Source: a virus
IMG/VR virus record: IMGVR_UViG_3300025853_000611
Location: 1-24,760 of that record
Reading direction: 5' to 3' (one strand)
Length of the DNA stretch: 24,760 nucleotides
The notes beneath the pieces were generated by a model, which worked only from the letters and a program-made list of their open reading frames with translations, was not told the origin of the DNA and did no database searches. The position numbers and the translations under genes are program-made. Positions 5,022-12,081 of the stretch are shown in pieces (positions within the stretch are counted from its first letter, which is position 1; each line of letters begins with the position of its first letter).

Positions 5022-6154
5022 GGTACGGCTCTGTCTGCTCTGGCGTGGAAGCTGCAACTGTCGCCTGGCACTCGCTTGGCTGGGAGCCGAAATGGTTTAG
5101 CGAAATTGAAAAGTTCCCTAGCGCAGTTTTGCAGCATCACTATCCCGACACGCCAAATCACGGCGACATGACGCAATTTAAGGAGTGGCCTGATGAACCA
5201 ATTGACCTTCTCGTGGGGGGAACCCCTTGCCAAAGCTTCTCAGTCGCTGGCCTTCGAAAAGGACTTGCTGACCCGCGCGGAAACCTCATGCTCACCTATC
5301 TTGCCATTTCTGCACGCTATCAGCCCAACTGGCTGGTTTGGGAGAACGTCCCCGGCGTCTTGTCTAGCAACAGAGGACGGGATTTTGGCACCTTCCTTGG
5401 GGCGTTGGCAGAACTCGGGTATGGGTTCGCCTACAGAGTGCTTGACGCTCAGTATTTCGGAGTGGCCCAAAGACGCAGGCGTGTGTTCGTTGTCGGATAC
5501 CTTGGAGATTGGAAACGTGCCGCAGCGGTTCTATTTGAGCGCGAAAGCCTGTCAGGGCATTCTGCGCCGAGCAGACAAACGCGGGAAGAAACTGCCGGAA
5601 CAGTTAAAACACGCTCTGGAAGCGGTGGCGGCGGCGGGCTAGGCACTGACGAAGCTTGCGCAGGCTATTTGCAACCGACTTGGCCCGCTAAGGTCGCTTC
5701 TACGCTAAACGCAGCATTTGCTGAAAAGCAGGGCTTGGAAGATCAGCATATAAATGGTGGCGCACCGCTGTTTGTGCCGCAAAGCACTGGCCCGCTTACT
5801 GCTGGCATGGGCAAAGGCCCGCGCGGTACTGAGGGCGTAGAAAGTAATCATGTCATTGCATTTCCCGCTGAAATGAGTGGAACGCAAGCAGCCTCAGCTA
5901 AAAATATAAGCCCTGCTTTATCAGTAAAGCACACAACTGCATTAGCAAATGACCTTCAAGTACGCCGCCTAACGCCAACCGAGTGCGAGCGTTTGCAAGG
6001 CTTTCCCGACAACTACACGCAAATCCCGTATCGCAACAAGCCAGCGGAAAGCTGTCCAGATGGCCCTCGCTACAAGGCTATGGGCAACTCAATGGCTGTG
6101 CCTGTCATGCGCTGGATTGGCGAGCGGATCAACATGGTGGAGGCATTAGCATGA
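5018..6154 (+). CDS. DNA C5-cytosine methyltransferase
   Basis: 378 residues from ATG 5018. Motif I, YGSVCSGVEAATVAW, binds S-adenosylmethionine. Motif IV, GGTPCQSFS, holds nucleophile Cys71. Motif VI is WENVPG (Glu109), motif VIII is AQRRRRVFVVG, and motifs IX-X are near the C-terminus (RRLTPTECERLQGFPDNY and YKAMGNSM). The variable target-recognition region (about 190-300) contains a Gly-rich linker. It methylates cytosine at carbon 5 in an unknown site. With no restriction enzyme beside it, it is best read as self-protection against host restriction. A second, out-of-frame gene lies inside (5193-5642). It overlaps both neighbours by 4 nt. Confidence 0.95.
   Translation: MRYGSVCSGVEAATVAWHSLGWEPKWFSEIEKFPSAVLQHHYPDTPNHGDMTQFKEWPDEPIDLLVGGTPCQSFSVAGLRKGLADPRGNLMLTYLAISARYQPNWLVWENVPGVLSSNRGRDFGTFLGALAELGYGFAYRVLDAQYFGVAQRRRRVFVVGYLGDWKRAAAVLFERESLSGHSAPSRQTREETAGTVKTRSGSGGGGGLGTDEACAGYLQPTWPAKVASTLNAAFAEKQGLEDQHINGGAPLFVPQSTGPLTAGMGKGPRGTEGVESNHVIAFPAEMSGTQAASAKNISPALSVKHTTALANDLQVRRLTPTECERLQGFPDNYTQIPYRNKPAESCPDGPRYKAMGNSMAVPVMRWIGERINMVEALA
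5193..5642 (+). CDS. overprinted ORF inside the methyltransferase gene
   Basis: 149 residues in the +1 frame relative to the methyltransferase, wholly inside it. It has a perfect AAGGAG (5180-5185) 7 nt before ATG 5193, unusual for a chance internal frame. The protein begins MNQLTFSWGEPLAKASQS and ends with NVPQRFYLSAKACQGILRRA, then KRGKKLPEQL and ALEAVA. I recall ORFs with this C-terminal pattern (PxRFFLSxKACxGILRRAxxRGKxLP) as recurrent hypothetical proteins in phage genomes with such methyltransferases. The overlap covers methyltransferase motifs IV to VIII. Function unknown; candidate accessory to methylation or counter-defence. Confidence 0.65.
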   Translation: MNQLTFSWGEPLAKASQSLAFEKDLLTRAETSCSPILPFLHAISPTGWFGRTSPASCLATEDGILAPSLGRWQNSGMGSPTECLTLSISEWPKDAGVCSLSDTLEIGNVPQRFYLSAKACQGILRRADKRGKKLPEQLKHALEAVAAAG

Positions 6155-6312
6155 GCATTTGTCCTACCTGTGATGGCGAAGGGTATTACGAAAAAGAATA
6201 CGCAGTCGCAGATTATGTAAACGGTGGTTATCTCGCAGCAAAATGGGTGCAATGCGAAGATTGCTTTGGCTCTGGCGATGACTTTGATGTGCTGGACGAT
6301 GGCGATGAGTAA
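6151..6312 (+). CDS. small CxxCxGxG zinc-ribbon protein
   Basis: 53 residues, overlapping the methyltransferase stop (ATGA). It has two DnaJ-type knuckles, CPTCDGEG (residues 4-11) and CEDCFGSG, separated by about 24 residues, then an acidic tail (DDFDVLDDGDE). Four cysteines should bind one zinc. Such mini DnaJ-like zinc-ribbon proteins are common in phage early regions, where their role is unknown. Confidence 0.75.
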   Translation: MSICPTCDGEGYYEKEYAVADYVNGGYLAAKWVQCEDCFGSGDDFDVLDDGDE

Positions 6313-6496
6313 CTCCGTTTTTATAGCCTTTGCTGCATTCACCAGCTTTGACGATTGCGTGGCGTTCAGCCACCAGAATGACCTCTATGACAAGCTGCCT
6401 GAGCAATGCGTCAAGCTGCAAAGTAATGGGTCAAGCTATGCGCCTTACTTCACGCCAAAACCACCACACAAGCCAAACCAAGGGGGAAGCCAATGA
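6305..6496 (+). CDS. small hypothetical protein
   Basis: 63 residues from ATG 6305; another in-frame ATG lies at 6299. It begins MSNSVFIAFAAFTSFDDC and ends in a Pro/Lys-rich tail (PKPPHKPNQGGSQ). It overlaps the zinc-ribbon gene by 8 nt and the next gene by 4 nt, which is the main argument that it is translated. The N-terminus fits a short beta strand followed by a helix; no family is recognised. Confidence 0.6.
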   Translation: MSNSVFIAFAAFTSFDDCVAFSHQNDLYDKLPEQCVKLQSNGSSYAPYFTPKPPHKPNQGGSQ

Positions 6497-6660
6497 GCGA
6501 AGAACGCCCGCAAGTTTATGTCATGAGCATACGCCGCAAAGCCGAAATTATGAAGGAAGACCTGCGCAAAACGCCGCCCCGGTTTACCCAAAGCCAACGC
6601 TGCGAGGAAATCATCACGCTGTGCGAATTGCTGGAAAACAGCTTGGCGAAGCAACTATGA
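6493..6660 (+). CDS. small hypothetical protein
   Basis: 55 residues, begun by an ATGA overlap with the previous gene, GGGGGAAG 7 nt upstream, and ended by an ATGA overlap with the exonuclease. The protein (MSEERPQVYVMSIRRKAEIM..., then QRCEEIITLCELLENSLAKQL) looks helical and charged. It lies directly before a recombination exonuclease, so a partner or modulator role is possible but not shown. No family recognised. Confidence 0.6.
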   Translation: MSEERPQVYVMSIRRKAEIMKEDLRKTPPRFTQSQRCEEIITLCELLENSLAKQL

Positions 6661-7460
6661 GCTACCCATTCGGCATACATCACAGCATTACTAATGAAGA
6701 CTATCACGCTACCAAGCAGATCGAGGGCCATACGGCAGTTAGCAGCAGCTTTGCAAAAGCTTGGCATAGTCTAACGCCAGCTCATGCTGTGGCTGACAAA
6801 CCGTTTCGCACCAGCACAGCTTTTGACATAGGCACAGCCACACATAGCTGGGCGCTGGAAGGTGTGCTGCCAATCAAAGGCCCAGCAACAAGGCGTGGCG
6901 CGGCATGGCAAAACGCTGTGGCCGAAGCTGAGCTATTAGGCAGCACCGCGCTGACCGAAAGCGATTACGAGCGGGTTGAGCAAATGGTGCAAGCCCTGCA
7001 TCGCAACCCGGCAATAGATAAACTGCTCAGCCATAAGCAAGGCATCGTCGAGGCAAGCGTGTTTGCCCTGCATAAAAGCGGCATTTGCATGAAGGCCAGA
7101 CCTGATCTGTATCTCGAAAAGCAGGGCATTATGGTTGACCTTAAAACAACGCAAAGCGCTGAGCCTTACGATTTTGAGCGCAAAGGTATTCACGGGCTGG
7201 GCTACGGGCTGCAAGCCGCCTGGTATTGCAAAACGCTAAGCCTAGCCGGGGTGGATATAAAGCGTTTCCTATTCGCAAATGTAGAAAAAGAACCACCTTT
7301 TGCCACCAGCATAGTTGAGGTGGGCGATGCGCTAATGAAGCACTGCTCAGAGGCAGTCGAGCGCATCCTGCAAGAAATAACAGAGGCCGAACAAACCAAC
7401 ACCTACGCAACGGGGTGGCCCACTGTTCACGTTGCTCAACTGCCAGCTTGGCTGGATTAA
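6657..7460 (+). CDS. RecE/YqaJ-like PD-(D/E)XK exonuclease (DUF3799 type)
   Basis: 267 residues from ATG 6657. The N-terminal part has the typical ITNEDYHATKQIEGHTAVSS start and AFDIGTATHSWALEG helix. The catalytic part has GIVEASVF, KARPDLYL (Asp150) and GIMVDLKTT (Asp161, Lys163), followed by GLGYGLQAAWYCKTL, as in RecE C-terminal-type double-strand exonucleases. It would degrade a 5' strand to make 3' single strands for recombination-dependent replication. It is followed at once by an SSB-like gene. No RecT, Erf or Red-beta annealase is recognisable nearby. Confidence 0.85.
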   Translation: MSYPFGIHHSITNEDYHATKQIEGHTAVSSSFAKAWHSLTPAHAVADKPFRTSTAFDIGTATHSWALEGVLPIKGPATRRGAAWQNAVAEAELLGSTALTESDYERVEQMVQALHRNPAIDKLLSHKQGIVEASVFALHKSGICMKARPDLYLEKQGIMVDLKTTQSAEPYDFERKGIHGLGYGLQAAWYCKTLSLAGVDIKRFLFANVEKEPPFATSIVEVGDALMKHCSEAVERILQEITEAEQTNTYATGWPTVHVAQLPAWLD

Positions 7461-7483
7461 CTAAAAACCACAGGAGAAAACAA

Positions 7484-8095
7484 ATGCAACACAAGTTGTT
7501 AAACGTAGACGCACTTTGGCCCAAACTTGACAGGCCATATAAGTTCGACCCGGCGCAAAACAGATCAATGCCAACAGAGGCCACCGACCCGGATGGTAAA
7601 TATGAGGTAAACCTGATTGTTCAGCCAGAGCAGGCCAAAGAGCTGGCCAAGGTTATGGTGGATGCCTTCAAAAGCAAAGCGCAAGCCGATTGGCCAGCAT
7701 GGTCGCCGAAAGGGCTGGACGATATTTTCAAAAAAGATGAAAGCGGGTGCTACATCGTTAAGCTCACCAAAAAGACATACGGTGAGGCCAATAGCAAACC
7801 AAAGCAGTTTGACGATAAAGGCCAACCTTGTGCTGACGATTTTCAGCTTACAAGCGGATCAAAAGTTCACGCTATGGTTGGCGTCAGGCCTTGGAAATAC
7901 GCAGGCAAGTCAGGCGTAACGCTGCGCCCGGAAGCTATCAAATGGGTAGAGCTAAAAGAGCGCATCATGGCTGACCCGTTTAGCGATGGCAGCGCCCCTG
8001 CCCCAGCAAATGATGATCCATTTGGCTTAACCGCAAGCGAAGCCAAGGCTGCGACAAGTGCGGCTGACAGCTTCGATGATGAAATACCGTTTTAA
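7484..8095 (+). CDS. phage single-stranded DNA-binding protein (DUF2815/Enc34-like)
   Basis: 203 residues from ATG 7484, with CAGGAG 8 nt upstream. Residues 10-155 resemble the phage DUF2815 / Enc34-type OB-fold SSBs (PYKFDPAQNRSMPTEATDPDGKYEVNLIV and a conserved KPKQFDDKGQP region). The last 50 residues are acidic and low-complexity and end in DDEIPF, the classical SSB tip that recruits replication partners. It coats ssDNA made by the exonuclease and the helicase. By analogy with T7 gp2.5 it may also promote strand annealing, which could explain the missing annealase. Confidence 0.85.
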   Translation: MQHKLLNVDALWPKLDRPYKFDPAQNRSMPTEATDPDGKYEVNLIVQPEQAKELAKVMVDAFKSKAQADWPAWSPKGLDDIFKKDESGCYIVKLTKKTYGEANSKPKQFDDKGQPCADDFQLTSGSKVHAMVGVRPWKYAGKSGVTLRPEAIKWVELKERIMADPFSDGSAPAPANDDPFGLTASEAKAATSAADSFDDEIPF

Positions 8096-8098
8096 CGA

Positions 8099-9868
8099 AT
8101 GCCTGACTTTCCAGTCGCATACTGGTCGCAATACGGGCAGGCCATCATTAACCAGCTTGAGCTTAAAAAGCTTGCAGTTGGGGAATGGCATGGTGCCTGC
8201 CCGAATTGCGGCGGCAAGGATCGCTTCTGGATAAGCGAATATCAAAGCGAAGTTAAAGTGCATTGCCGACAGTGCAACGACTTCGCTGAAATACAAAAAG
8301 CACTAACCAGCATGGGTCTATGGCCCAGCAAAGATAATATTGTGCAGCTGAGGGATCGAGAAGTGCCTAATAATCAAGATTGGTTTGAGGATGACGCGCC
8401 CTACCACATAAGAAAAGGTGTAGAGCTGCACGGCGCTGTGCTGGATGGTAATACAGTGGTTGTGCCTCTGTTTAACGCGCAACGCGAAAAAGTAGGCCAC
8501 CAAAGAATAAGCCCGGATGGACAAAAACGCTTTTCCACAGGCCTAGCTAAAGATGGTGCCTTTGGCGTGTGCGGAAAAATAACGCACGGAAAAGCGTACA
8601 TATGCGAGGGTTGGGCCACAGCTTGTAGCGTTTACATGGCGCACCAAGAAGATGAACAATGCGCAGCTATATTTGCACTGGACGCTGGCAACCTGCCAAA
8701 GGTGTGCGAAGCGCTGCAAGAAGCCTTTCCAAAGCTTGAATTGGTTATAGCCGCAGATAATGACGAGCCGGGCATAAAAGCAGCCAAGGCCACAGGTAAA
8801 CCATACGCAGCGCCCGGCACAAAAGGGGCAGACTGGAATGACATACACGCAGCTTTAGGTGCAGCAGCGGTCAGACAAGGGCTGCGCGGGGCTAAAACCC
8901 CGGCAAAGCTGTTTACGCATGTGTCTGACATAGAGATGAAGCCGTCAGCGTGGCTTATCGAGGGTATGCTTGAGCAAGAGGCGCTAACCATGTGCTTTGG
9001 ATCGCCCGGCGCAGGCAAAACATTCGCTGTGCTGGATATGGCCATGTGTATCGCAGCAGGAAAAGCATGGCACGGCAAGGAAGTTGAGCAAGGGCTGGTG
9101 CTGTACATCGCTGGCGAGGGCCATGCAGGCTTTGCAAGACGGGTCGCAGCTTGGTCAAAGGTCAACGATGTAAGATTGGACGAGGTGCCGTTCTATAAGT
9201 CTAACTCAGCAGTCATAATGAATGACGAAACAGACGCCGAAGAATTGCAGCAAGAACTACAAAGTATAGCGGATAGCATCGGCAAGCCAAAGCTCATTGT
9301 GCTGGATACATTAGCAAGAACCATGATTGGCGATGAGAATAGCTCAGAGCGAGTCGGGGAATACATAAAGGCATTAGACAGCATAAAGCAGCAATATAAC
9401 TGCACAGTGCTAATCGTGCATCACACCGGGCATGGCAATCAAAACAGAGCTAGGGGTAGCTCAGTGCTTTACGGTGCGCTGGACGCTGAGTTTAAGGTCG
9501 GCACATGGGGAGACAACAAGGTGCTAATAGAAAGCACCAAAATGAAGGACGCAGAAGAACCCGAAGCAATGGCGTTTATCAAAATGCCAGTCGAGTTAGT
9601 AACACCAAACGGGGATGAAACTAGCTCGCTTGTGCTGGAGTATGTGCCAGACAAACCACGCAATAAGAAAGACCCGGATTACATTCGGCAGGTGATAATT
9701 GACCAGATCAGCACGGTGGATGCGTTCGGGGAAGCACAACGGGCAGACCTAAAAGAAGCTGTTGGGTTGGAGCTGGAATGCTCTCAGAGGACAGCAAATA
9801 GATACATCAAAAAGCTGATTGACGAGGGTGTTTTGGCCCAGCGCGGCGGTGCTGTGGTGGTGGCGTGA
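8099..9868 (+). CDS. bifunctional primase-helicase (zinc, TOPRIM, RecA-like ATPase)
   Basis: 589 residues. Zinc knuckle: Cys34, Cys37 (CPNCGGKDRFW), Cys56, Cys59 (HCRQC). TOPRIM primase domain about 160-250, with ICEGWATA (Glu170) and the DND motif in LVIAADNDEPG. RecA-fold helicase of the RepA/AAA_25 type from about 280, with Walker A GSPGAGKT (301-308), a Walker B-like LIVLDTLART and VLIVHHTGHG. A winged-helix-like end (QRTANRYIKKLIDEGVL) closes the protein. It primes and unwinds phage DNA, with host Pol III presumably doing synthesis because no polymerase is seen. It is followed by the iteron cluster. Confidence 0.93.
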   Translation: MPDFPVAYWSQYGQAIINQLELKKLAVGEWHGACPNCGGKDRFWISEYQSEVKVHCRQCNDFAEIQKALTSMGLWPSKDNIVQLRDREVPNNQDWFEDDAPYHIRKGVELHGAVLDGNTVVVPLFNAQREKVGHQRISPDGQKRFSTGLAKDGAFGVCGKITHGKAYICEGWATACSVYMAHQEDEQCAAIFALDAGNLPKVCEALQEAFPKLELVIAADNDEPGIKAAKATGKPYAAPGTKGADWNDIHAALGAAAVRQGLRGAKTPAKLFTHVSDIEMKPSAWLIEGMLEQEALTMCFGSPGAGKTFAVLDMAMCIAAGKAWHGKEVEQGLVLYIAGEGHAGFARRVAAWSKVNDVRLDEVPFYKSNSAVIMNDETDAEELQQELQSIADSIGKPKLIVLDTLARTMIGDENSSERVGEYIKALDSIKQQYNCTVLIVHHTGHGNQNRARGSSVLYGALDAEFKVGTWGDNKVLIESTKMKDAEEPEAMAFIKMPVELVTPNGDETSSLVLEYVPDKPRNKKDPDYIRQVIIDQISTVDAFGEAQRADLKEAVGLELECSQRTANRYIKKLIDEGVLAQRGGAVVVA

Positions 9869-10311
9869 AAATGGCCTCAGGACACGCTCAGGACAAAATA
9901 AAAAGGGGTTGTCCCGGCTGTCCTGAGGGTTTGTCCTCGTGTCCTGAGTTTTGTCCTGAGAAAGTTAAGCAAAAACAATGGTTTATAAAAGCTCAGGACA
10001 AACTCAGGACAGCGCTGGGACAAACACGGGTCACTATAAGGTCAGTCAGGACAAACCCCCTGTCTCTAGACAGGGGTTGTCCTGTCCTCAAGACCTGCCC
10101 GGAAAGAAGGAAAGATTATTCATTACTTGGTGAAAAAGAATTTCAATCTTTGCTGGAAGAAATCACCTGTCTTGCTGAATTAGAAGGCTTAGCCAATCGC
10201 AGGAAAATTCTTAACGCTCCGCAGCTCACCCGGTGGAATGAAAGCCAGCGCCAAATGCTGATCACCCGAAAGCTTGAATTGCAAAACATAAAGAAAGGGA
10301 AACGCAAATGA
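9865..10311 (+). CDS. hypothetical protein spanning the iteron region
   Basis: 148 codons from GTG 9865, overlapping the primase-helicase stop (GTGA). The first 75 residues are mostly a translation of the repeats (CPGCPEGLSSCPEFCPEK, SVRTNPLSLDRGCP), so this half may be a DNA element that has stayed open. The last 65 residues (DYSLLGEKEFQSLLEEITCLAELEG onward) look like a genuine charged helical domain. The next gene starts by an ATGA overlap, supporting translation at least to the end. A shorter product beginning downstream of the repeats is possible. No family recognised. Confidence 0.5.
   Translation: MKMASGHAQDKIKRGCPGCPEGLSSCPEFCPEKVKQKQWFIKAQDKLRTALGQTRVTIRSVRTNPLSLDRGCPVLKTCPERRKDYSLLGEKEFQSLLEEITCLAELEGLANRRKILNAPQLTRWNESQRQMLITRKLELQNIKKGKRK
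9877..10090. repeat. TCAGGACA iteron cluster, candidate replication origin
   Basis: The 8-mer TCAGGACA occurs on the plus strand at 9877, 9888, 9993, 10004 and 10046, and inverted (TGTCCTGA) at 9919, 9940 and 9952. Near copies lie at 9910, 9932, 10016, 10078 and 10083. Many neighbours are 9-13 bp apart, about one helical turn. The array sits directly after the primase-helicase gene and contains an A-rich segment (9961-9990) between two blocks. This is the layout of an iteron origin or primosome assembly site. Function inferred. Confidence 0.65.
10047..10084. repeat. long inverted repeat (cruciform/hairpin) in the iteron cluster
   Basis: CAGGACAA then ACCCCCTGTC, loop TCTA, then GACAGGGG and TTGTCCTG: an 8-bp inner and an 8-bp outer stem separated by a two-base bulge on the left arm (extra A and C). 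The outer arms are themselves iteron copies. It could extrude as a cruciform or form an ssDNA hairpin for primase loading. Confidence 0.75.
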
Positions 10312-10637
10312 CAGAAGCAGAAATAGGCGAAGCGTGGCTGGCGTGGGAAAGAGCGCAGGTCAAAGCAGGACGCCGCCCAGCGCTGCCTTGCGATATAGAT
10401 TACAGCAATAAAGTGGAAAGCCTAAGCATTGATCAAATAGCAGTGCTAACAAGCTTGCGGGTGCATGGCGCTCAAACCAGCGTAGAGCTTGCCACAAGGC
10501 TAGGCTACTCAAGCCACCAAATCGCAAACTTTCTGGTCAAACCAATCAGGCAGCGCAAAGCTCGAAAGATTGGCATGACAGCGCGAAGCGATACGCGAAG
10601 GGAAAGCTCCCTTTGGGTCTATGAGGCAGTGCAATGA
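10308..10637 (+). CDS. hypothetical protein with winged-helix-like C-terminus
   Basis: 109 residues, overlapping both neighbours by 4 nt. Residues 40-95 (IDQIAVLTSLRVHGAQTSVELATRLGYSSHQIANFLV then QRKARKIGM) fit a MarR/DprA-like helix-turn-helix with a basic wing. The N-terminal 35 residues contain EIGEAWLAWERAQVKAGRRP. It might bind DNA near the origin or regulate the early operon. The HTH reading is from pattern only; no family is firmly recognised. Confidence 0.6.
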   Translation: MTEAEIGEAWLAWERAQVKAGRRPALPCDIDYSNKVESLSIDQIAVLTSLRVHGAQTSVELATRLGYSSHQIANFLVKPIRQRKARKIGMTARSDTRRESSLWVYEAVQ

Positions 10638-10978
10638 AGCGAGAAGAAATCCTAAGCACAGCGGGCAGGCTAATCTCTCAAGACAGAGCTGCGACTTATG
10701 GCGATGCAAAAGAAAGCCACCAACGCATAGCTGATCTATGGGCGACTTACTTAGGCGTAAGCATAACCGCAAAAGATGTCGCCGCGCTTATGGTGCTGCT
10801 GAAAATCAGCCGAAGCAAAGGTGCCAAGCATGTCGATAATTGGATTGATGTTGCAGGCTATGCAGCGCTTGCGGGCGAGATGGAAGATGGCGTTAAAAAG
10901 GATGGTCTGAGAGCCGATATAAGGCCCCACACAGAGCGCGAAAGCGGGGGCGATAGGGTGGCCTGCAATGAAGAATAA
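10634..10978 (+). CDS. DUF6378-type phage protein
   Basis: 114 residues. The segment TAGRLISQDRAATYGDAKESHQRIADLWATYLG, then ITAKDVAALMVLLKISRSKGAKHVDNWIDVAGYAALAGEME, closely matches the family annotated as DUF6378, which is common in phage and prophage early operons. It is all-helical with conserved Tyr-Gly-Asp and Asp-Asn-Trp-Asp positions, reminiscent of helical NTP-pyrophosphohydrolase folds such as MazG, but a catalytic function is not established. It overlaps both neighbours, by 4 and 11 nt. Confidence 0.7.
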   Translation: MKREEILSTAGRLISQDRAATYGDAKESHQRIADLWATYLGVSITAKDVAALMVLLKISRSKGAKHVDNWIDVAGYAALAGEMEDGVKKDGLRADIRPHTERESGGDRVACNEE

Positions 10979-11477
10979 AAAGCCCCTCAATGAGCGCTCC
11001 AGAGAGAGCGATTTTGGCCCGGCTGAAAGGCTGCAACATACGCCCGGCATAGCCTACGAAAGGACAAGCAAAAAGCTAGGCAGCAAGAAGCGCCTCAGAA
11101 TAACACAGCAAACGCCGCTCGACCGAATGTTCAGCCGCCAGCAAATCACCCAGCGGCAATTTGATGCCGGGCAAAGGCTCTACGCGATATGGCGAAAAGC
11201 CGGGCAATCGCAGCGCATCACGGCAAATTATGAAAGCAATGTGGTGGACGGCGGGCCGGGCAGCGGTGAAACCGCAGGCGAAGCTTTTAGCGAATACCTG
11301 GCAGCGCTGCGAAGCGTAGGCAGAGACTTGGCCGGGGTTCTGCAATGGGTGGTCATACAAGGCAGCGCACCTAGCGAATGGGCAGAACAAAACGGCCACG
11401 CTCCAAAGGGGGGAATCGTGGCCGTAAGACTGGCATTGGATGCGCTGGGGGATTACTTTAGGATGGCGCGGGGTTAG
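10968..11477 (+). CDS. DUF6456-like protein, candidate late-gene regulator
   Basis: 169 residues; ATG 10968 lies 11 nt inside the previous gene. The basic N-terminal third is followed by LRITQQTPLDRMFSRQQITQRQFDAGQRLYAIWRKAG, the signature I associate with DUF6456, and then by EYLAALRSVGRDLAGVLQWVVIQG and a short HTH-like end (GIVAVRLALDALGDYF). It is the last gene of the rightward early operon, the slot held by Q-type antiterminators or late activators in lambda-like phages. A promoter-terminator pair that would need such a factor lies 2.2 kb downstream, before terL. The role is inferred from position. Confidence 0.6.
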   Translation: MKNKKPLNERSRESDFGPAERLQHTPGIAYERTSKKLGSKKRLRITQQTPLDRMFSRQQITQRQFDAGQRLYAIWRKAGQSQRITANYESNVVDGGPGSGETAGEAFSEYLAALRSVGRDLAGVLQWVVIQGSAPSEWAEQNGHAPKGGIVAVRLALDALGDYFRMARG

Positions 11478-11485
11478 TCAAGGGG

Positions 11486-11962
11486 TTAGGCGGCTTTGCG
11501 TGGCCTGCCGCGTTTCTTTGGTGGCTCTTGGTTAGCGCGTTCTTCTTCTGCGTTTTTGCGCCAGTGAGGTCTAACCTCGCAATCAAGGAACTCGTCAAGA
11601 CTGTCAAGCGCGGCTTTAAGGTCATCAAGGTCAGACATAAAGAGGAAATTAAAGGCGATCGACTCACGGTTGTTTTGCATGATAGCAGAAGCTCTTGTAA
11701 TGCGTGAATAAACGCTGGCGTCTGTTTTGCTTTCGTCAAGCTCGTCAACGAAATGTGCTAAGTGGTAAGATGCGCTAAGCATTTTGCGAGCGCTTGACAG
11801 CGTTATGTCAAGGTCTGCCTCGTACAGCTCCTCAAAAAACTCGCGTAAAGCATCACGGGCAGCGGTTGCGCGTTGAATAAGCTTTGGGTCAAGCCCGCGC
11901 AATACTTCTGCGCGTTGCTCATATTCTGCGATTAGATCAATAAAGTAAGTGCCTTCTCTCAT
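11486..11962 (-). CDS. hypothetical protein with C-terminal AT-hook, leftward operon
   Basis: 158 residues, leftward, with GGGAG about 9 nt before the start. Residues 1-135 look helical and acidic (YFIDLIAEYEQRAEVLRGLDP, then DLDDLKAALDSLDEFLDCE). The tail PPKKRGRPRKAA carries the GRP core of an AT-hook, which binds the minor groove of AT-rich DNA. It is the last gene of the operon with ardA and converges on the DUF6456 gene 8 nt away. An acidic body with a DNA-binding tail could be a DNA mimic, nucleoid modulator or regulator. No family recognised. Confidence 0.7.
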   Translation of the reverse strand: MREGTYFIDLIAEYEQRAEVLRGLDPKLIQRATAARDALREFFEELYEADLDITLSSARKMLSASYHLAHFVDELDESKTDASVYSRITRASAIMQNNRESIAFNFLFMSDLDDLKAALDSLDEFLDCEVRPHWRKNAEEERANQEPPKKRGRPRKAA

Positions 11963-11966
11963 TTTG

Positions 11967-12080
11967 TTATACTCCCGTAAAGATTAGCGCCGCAAACAGC
12001 GCGGCAAATAGCGCCACACAGCCAAGCAAATCGGCTAGACGTATGGCTTTGATGATTTGGTGAAGCTCGGAAAGGGTCAT
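11967..12080 (-). CDS. 37-residue single-TM protein, leftward operon
   Basis: Begins one base after the ardA stop (TAGCATG on the minus strand) and ends just before the next gene. The peptide starts MTLSELHQIIKAIRLADLLG and continues as one hydrophobic helix, CVALFAALFAALIFTG. The amphipathic N-terminus plus one membrane span could act as an inner-membrane exclusion or lysogenic conversion peptide. There is no strong Shine-Dalgarno, so translation would be coupled to ardA. Function unknown. Confidence 0.5.
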   Translation of the reverse strand: MTLSELHQIIKAIRLADLLGCVALFAALFAALIFTGV

Positions 12081-12081
12081 G

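Noticed and set aside
7141-7584. 147-codon leftward frame spanning the exonuclease end and SSB start
   Set aside because: It is antisense to two supported genes and lacks any recognisable domain.
8632-9165. 177-codon leftward frame opposite the primase-helicase
   Set aside because: No ribosome site, no neighbours in that direction, and it lies entirely opposite a well-supported gene.
9877-10090. CRISPR array
   Set aside because: The repeats are 8 bp, occur in both orientations and have irregular short gaps. They fit iterons, not 24-40 bp CRISPR repeats with spacers.
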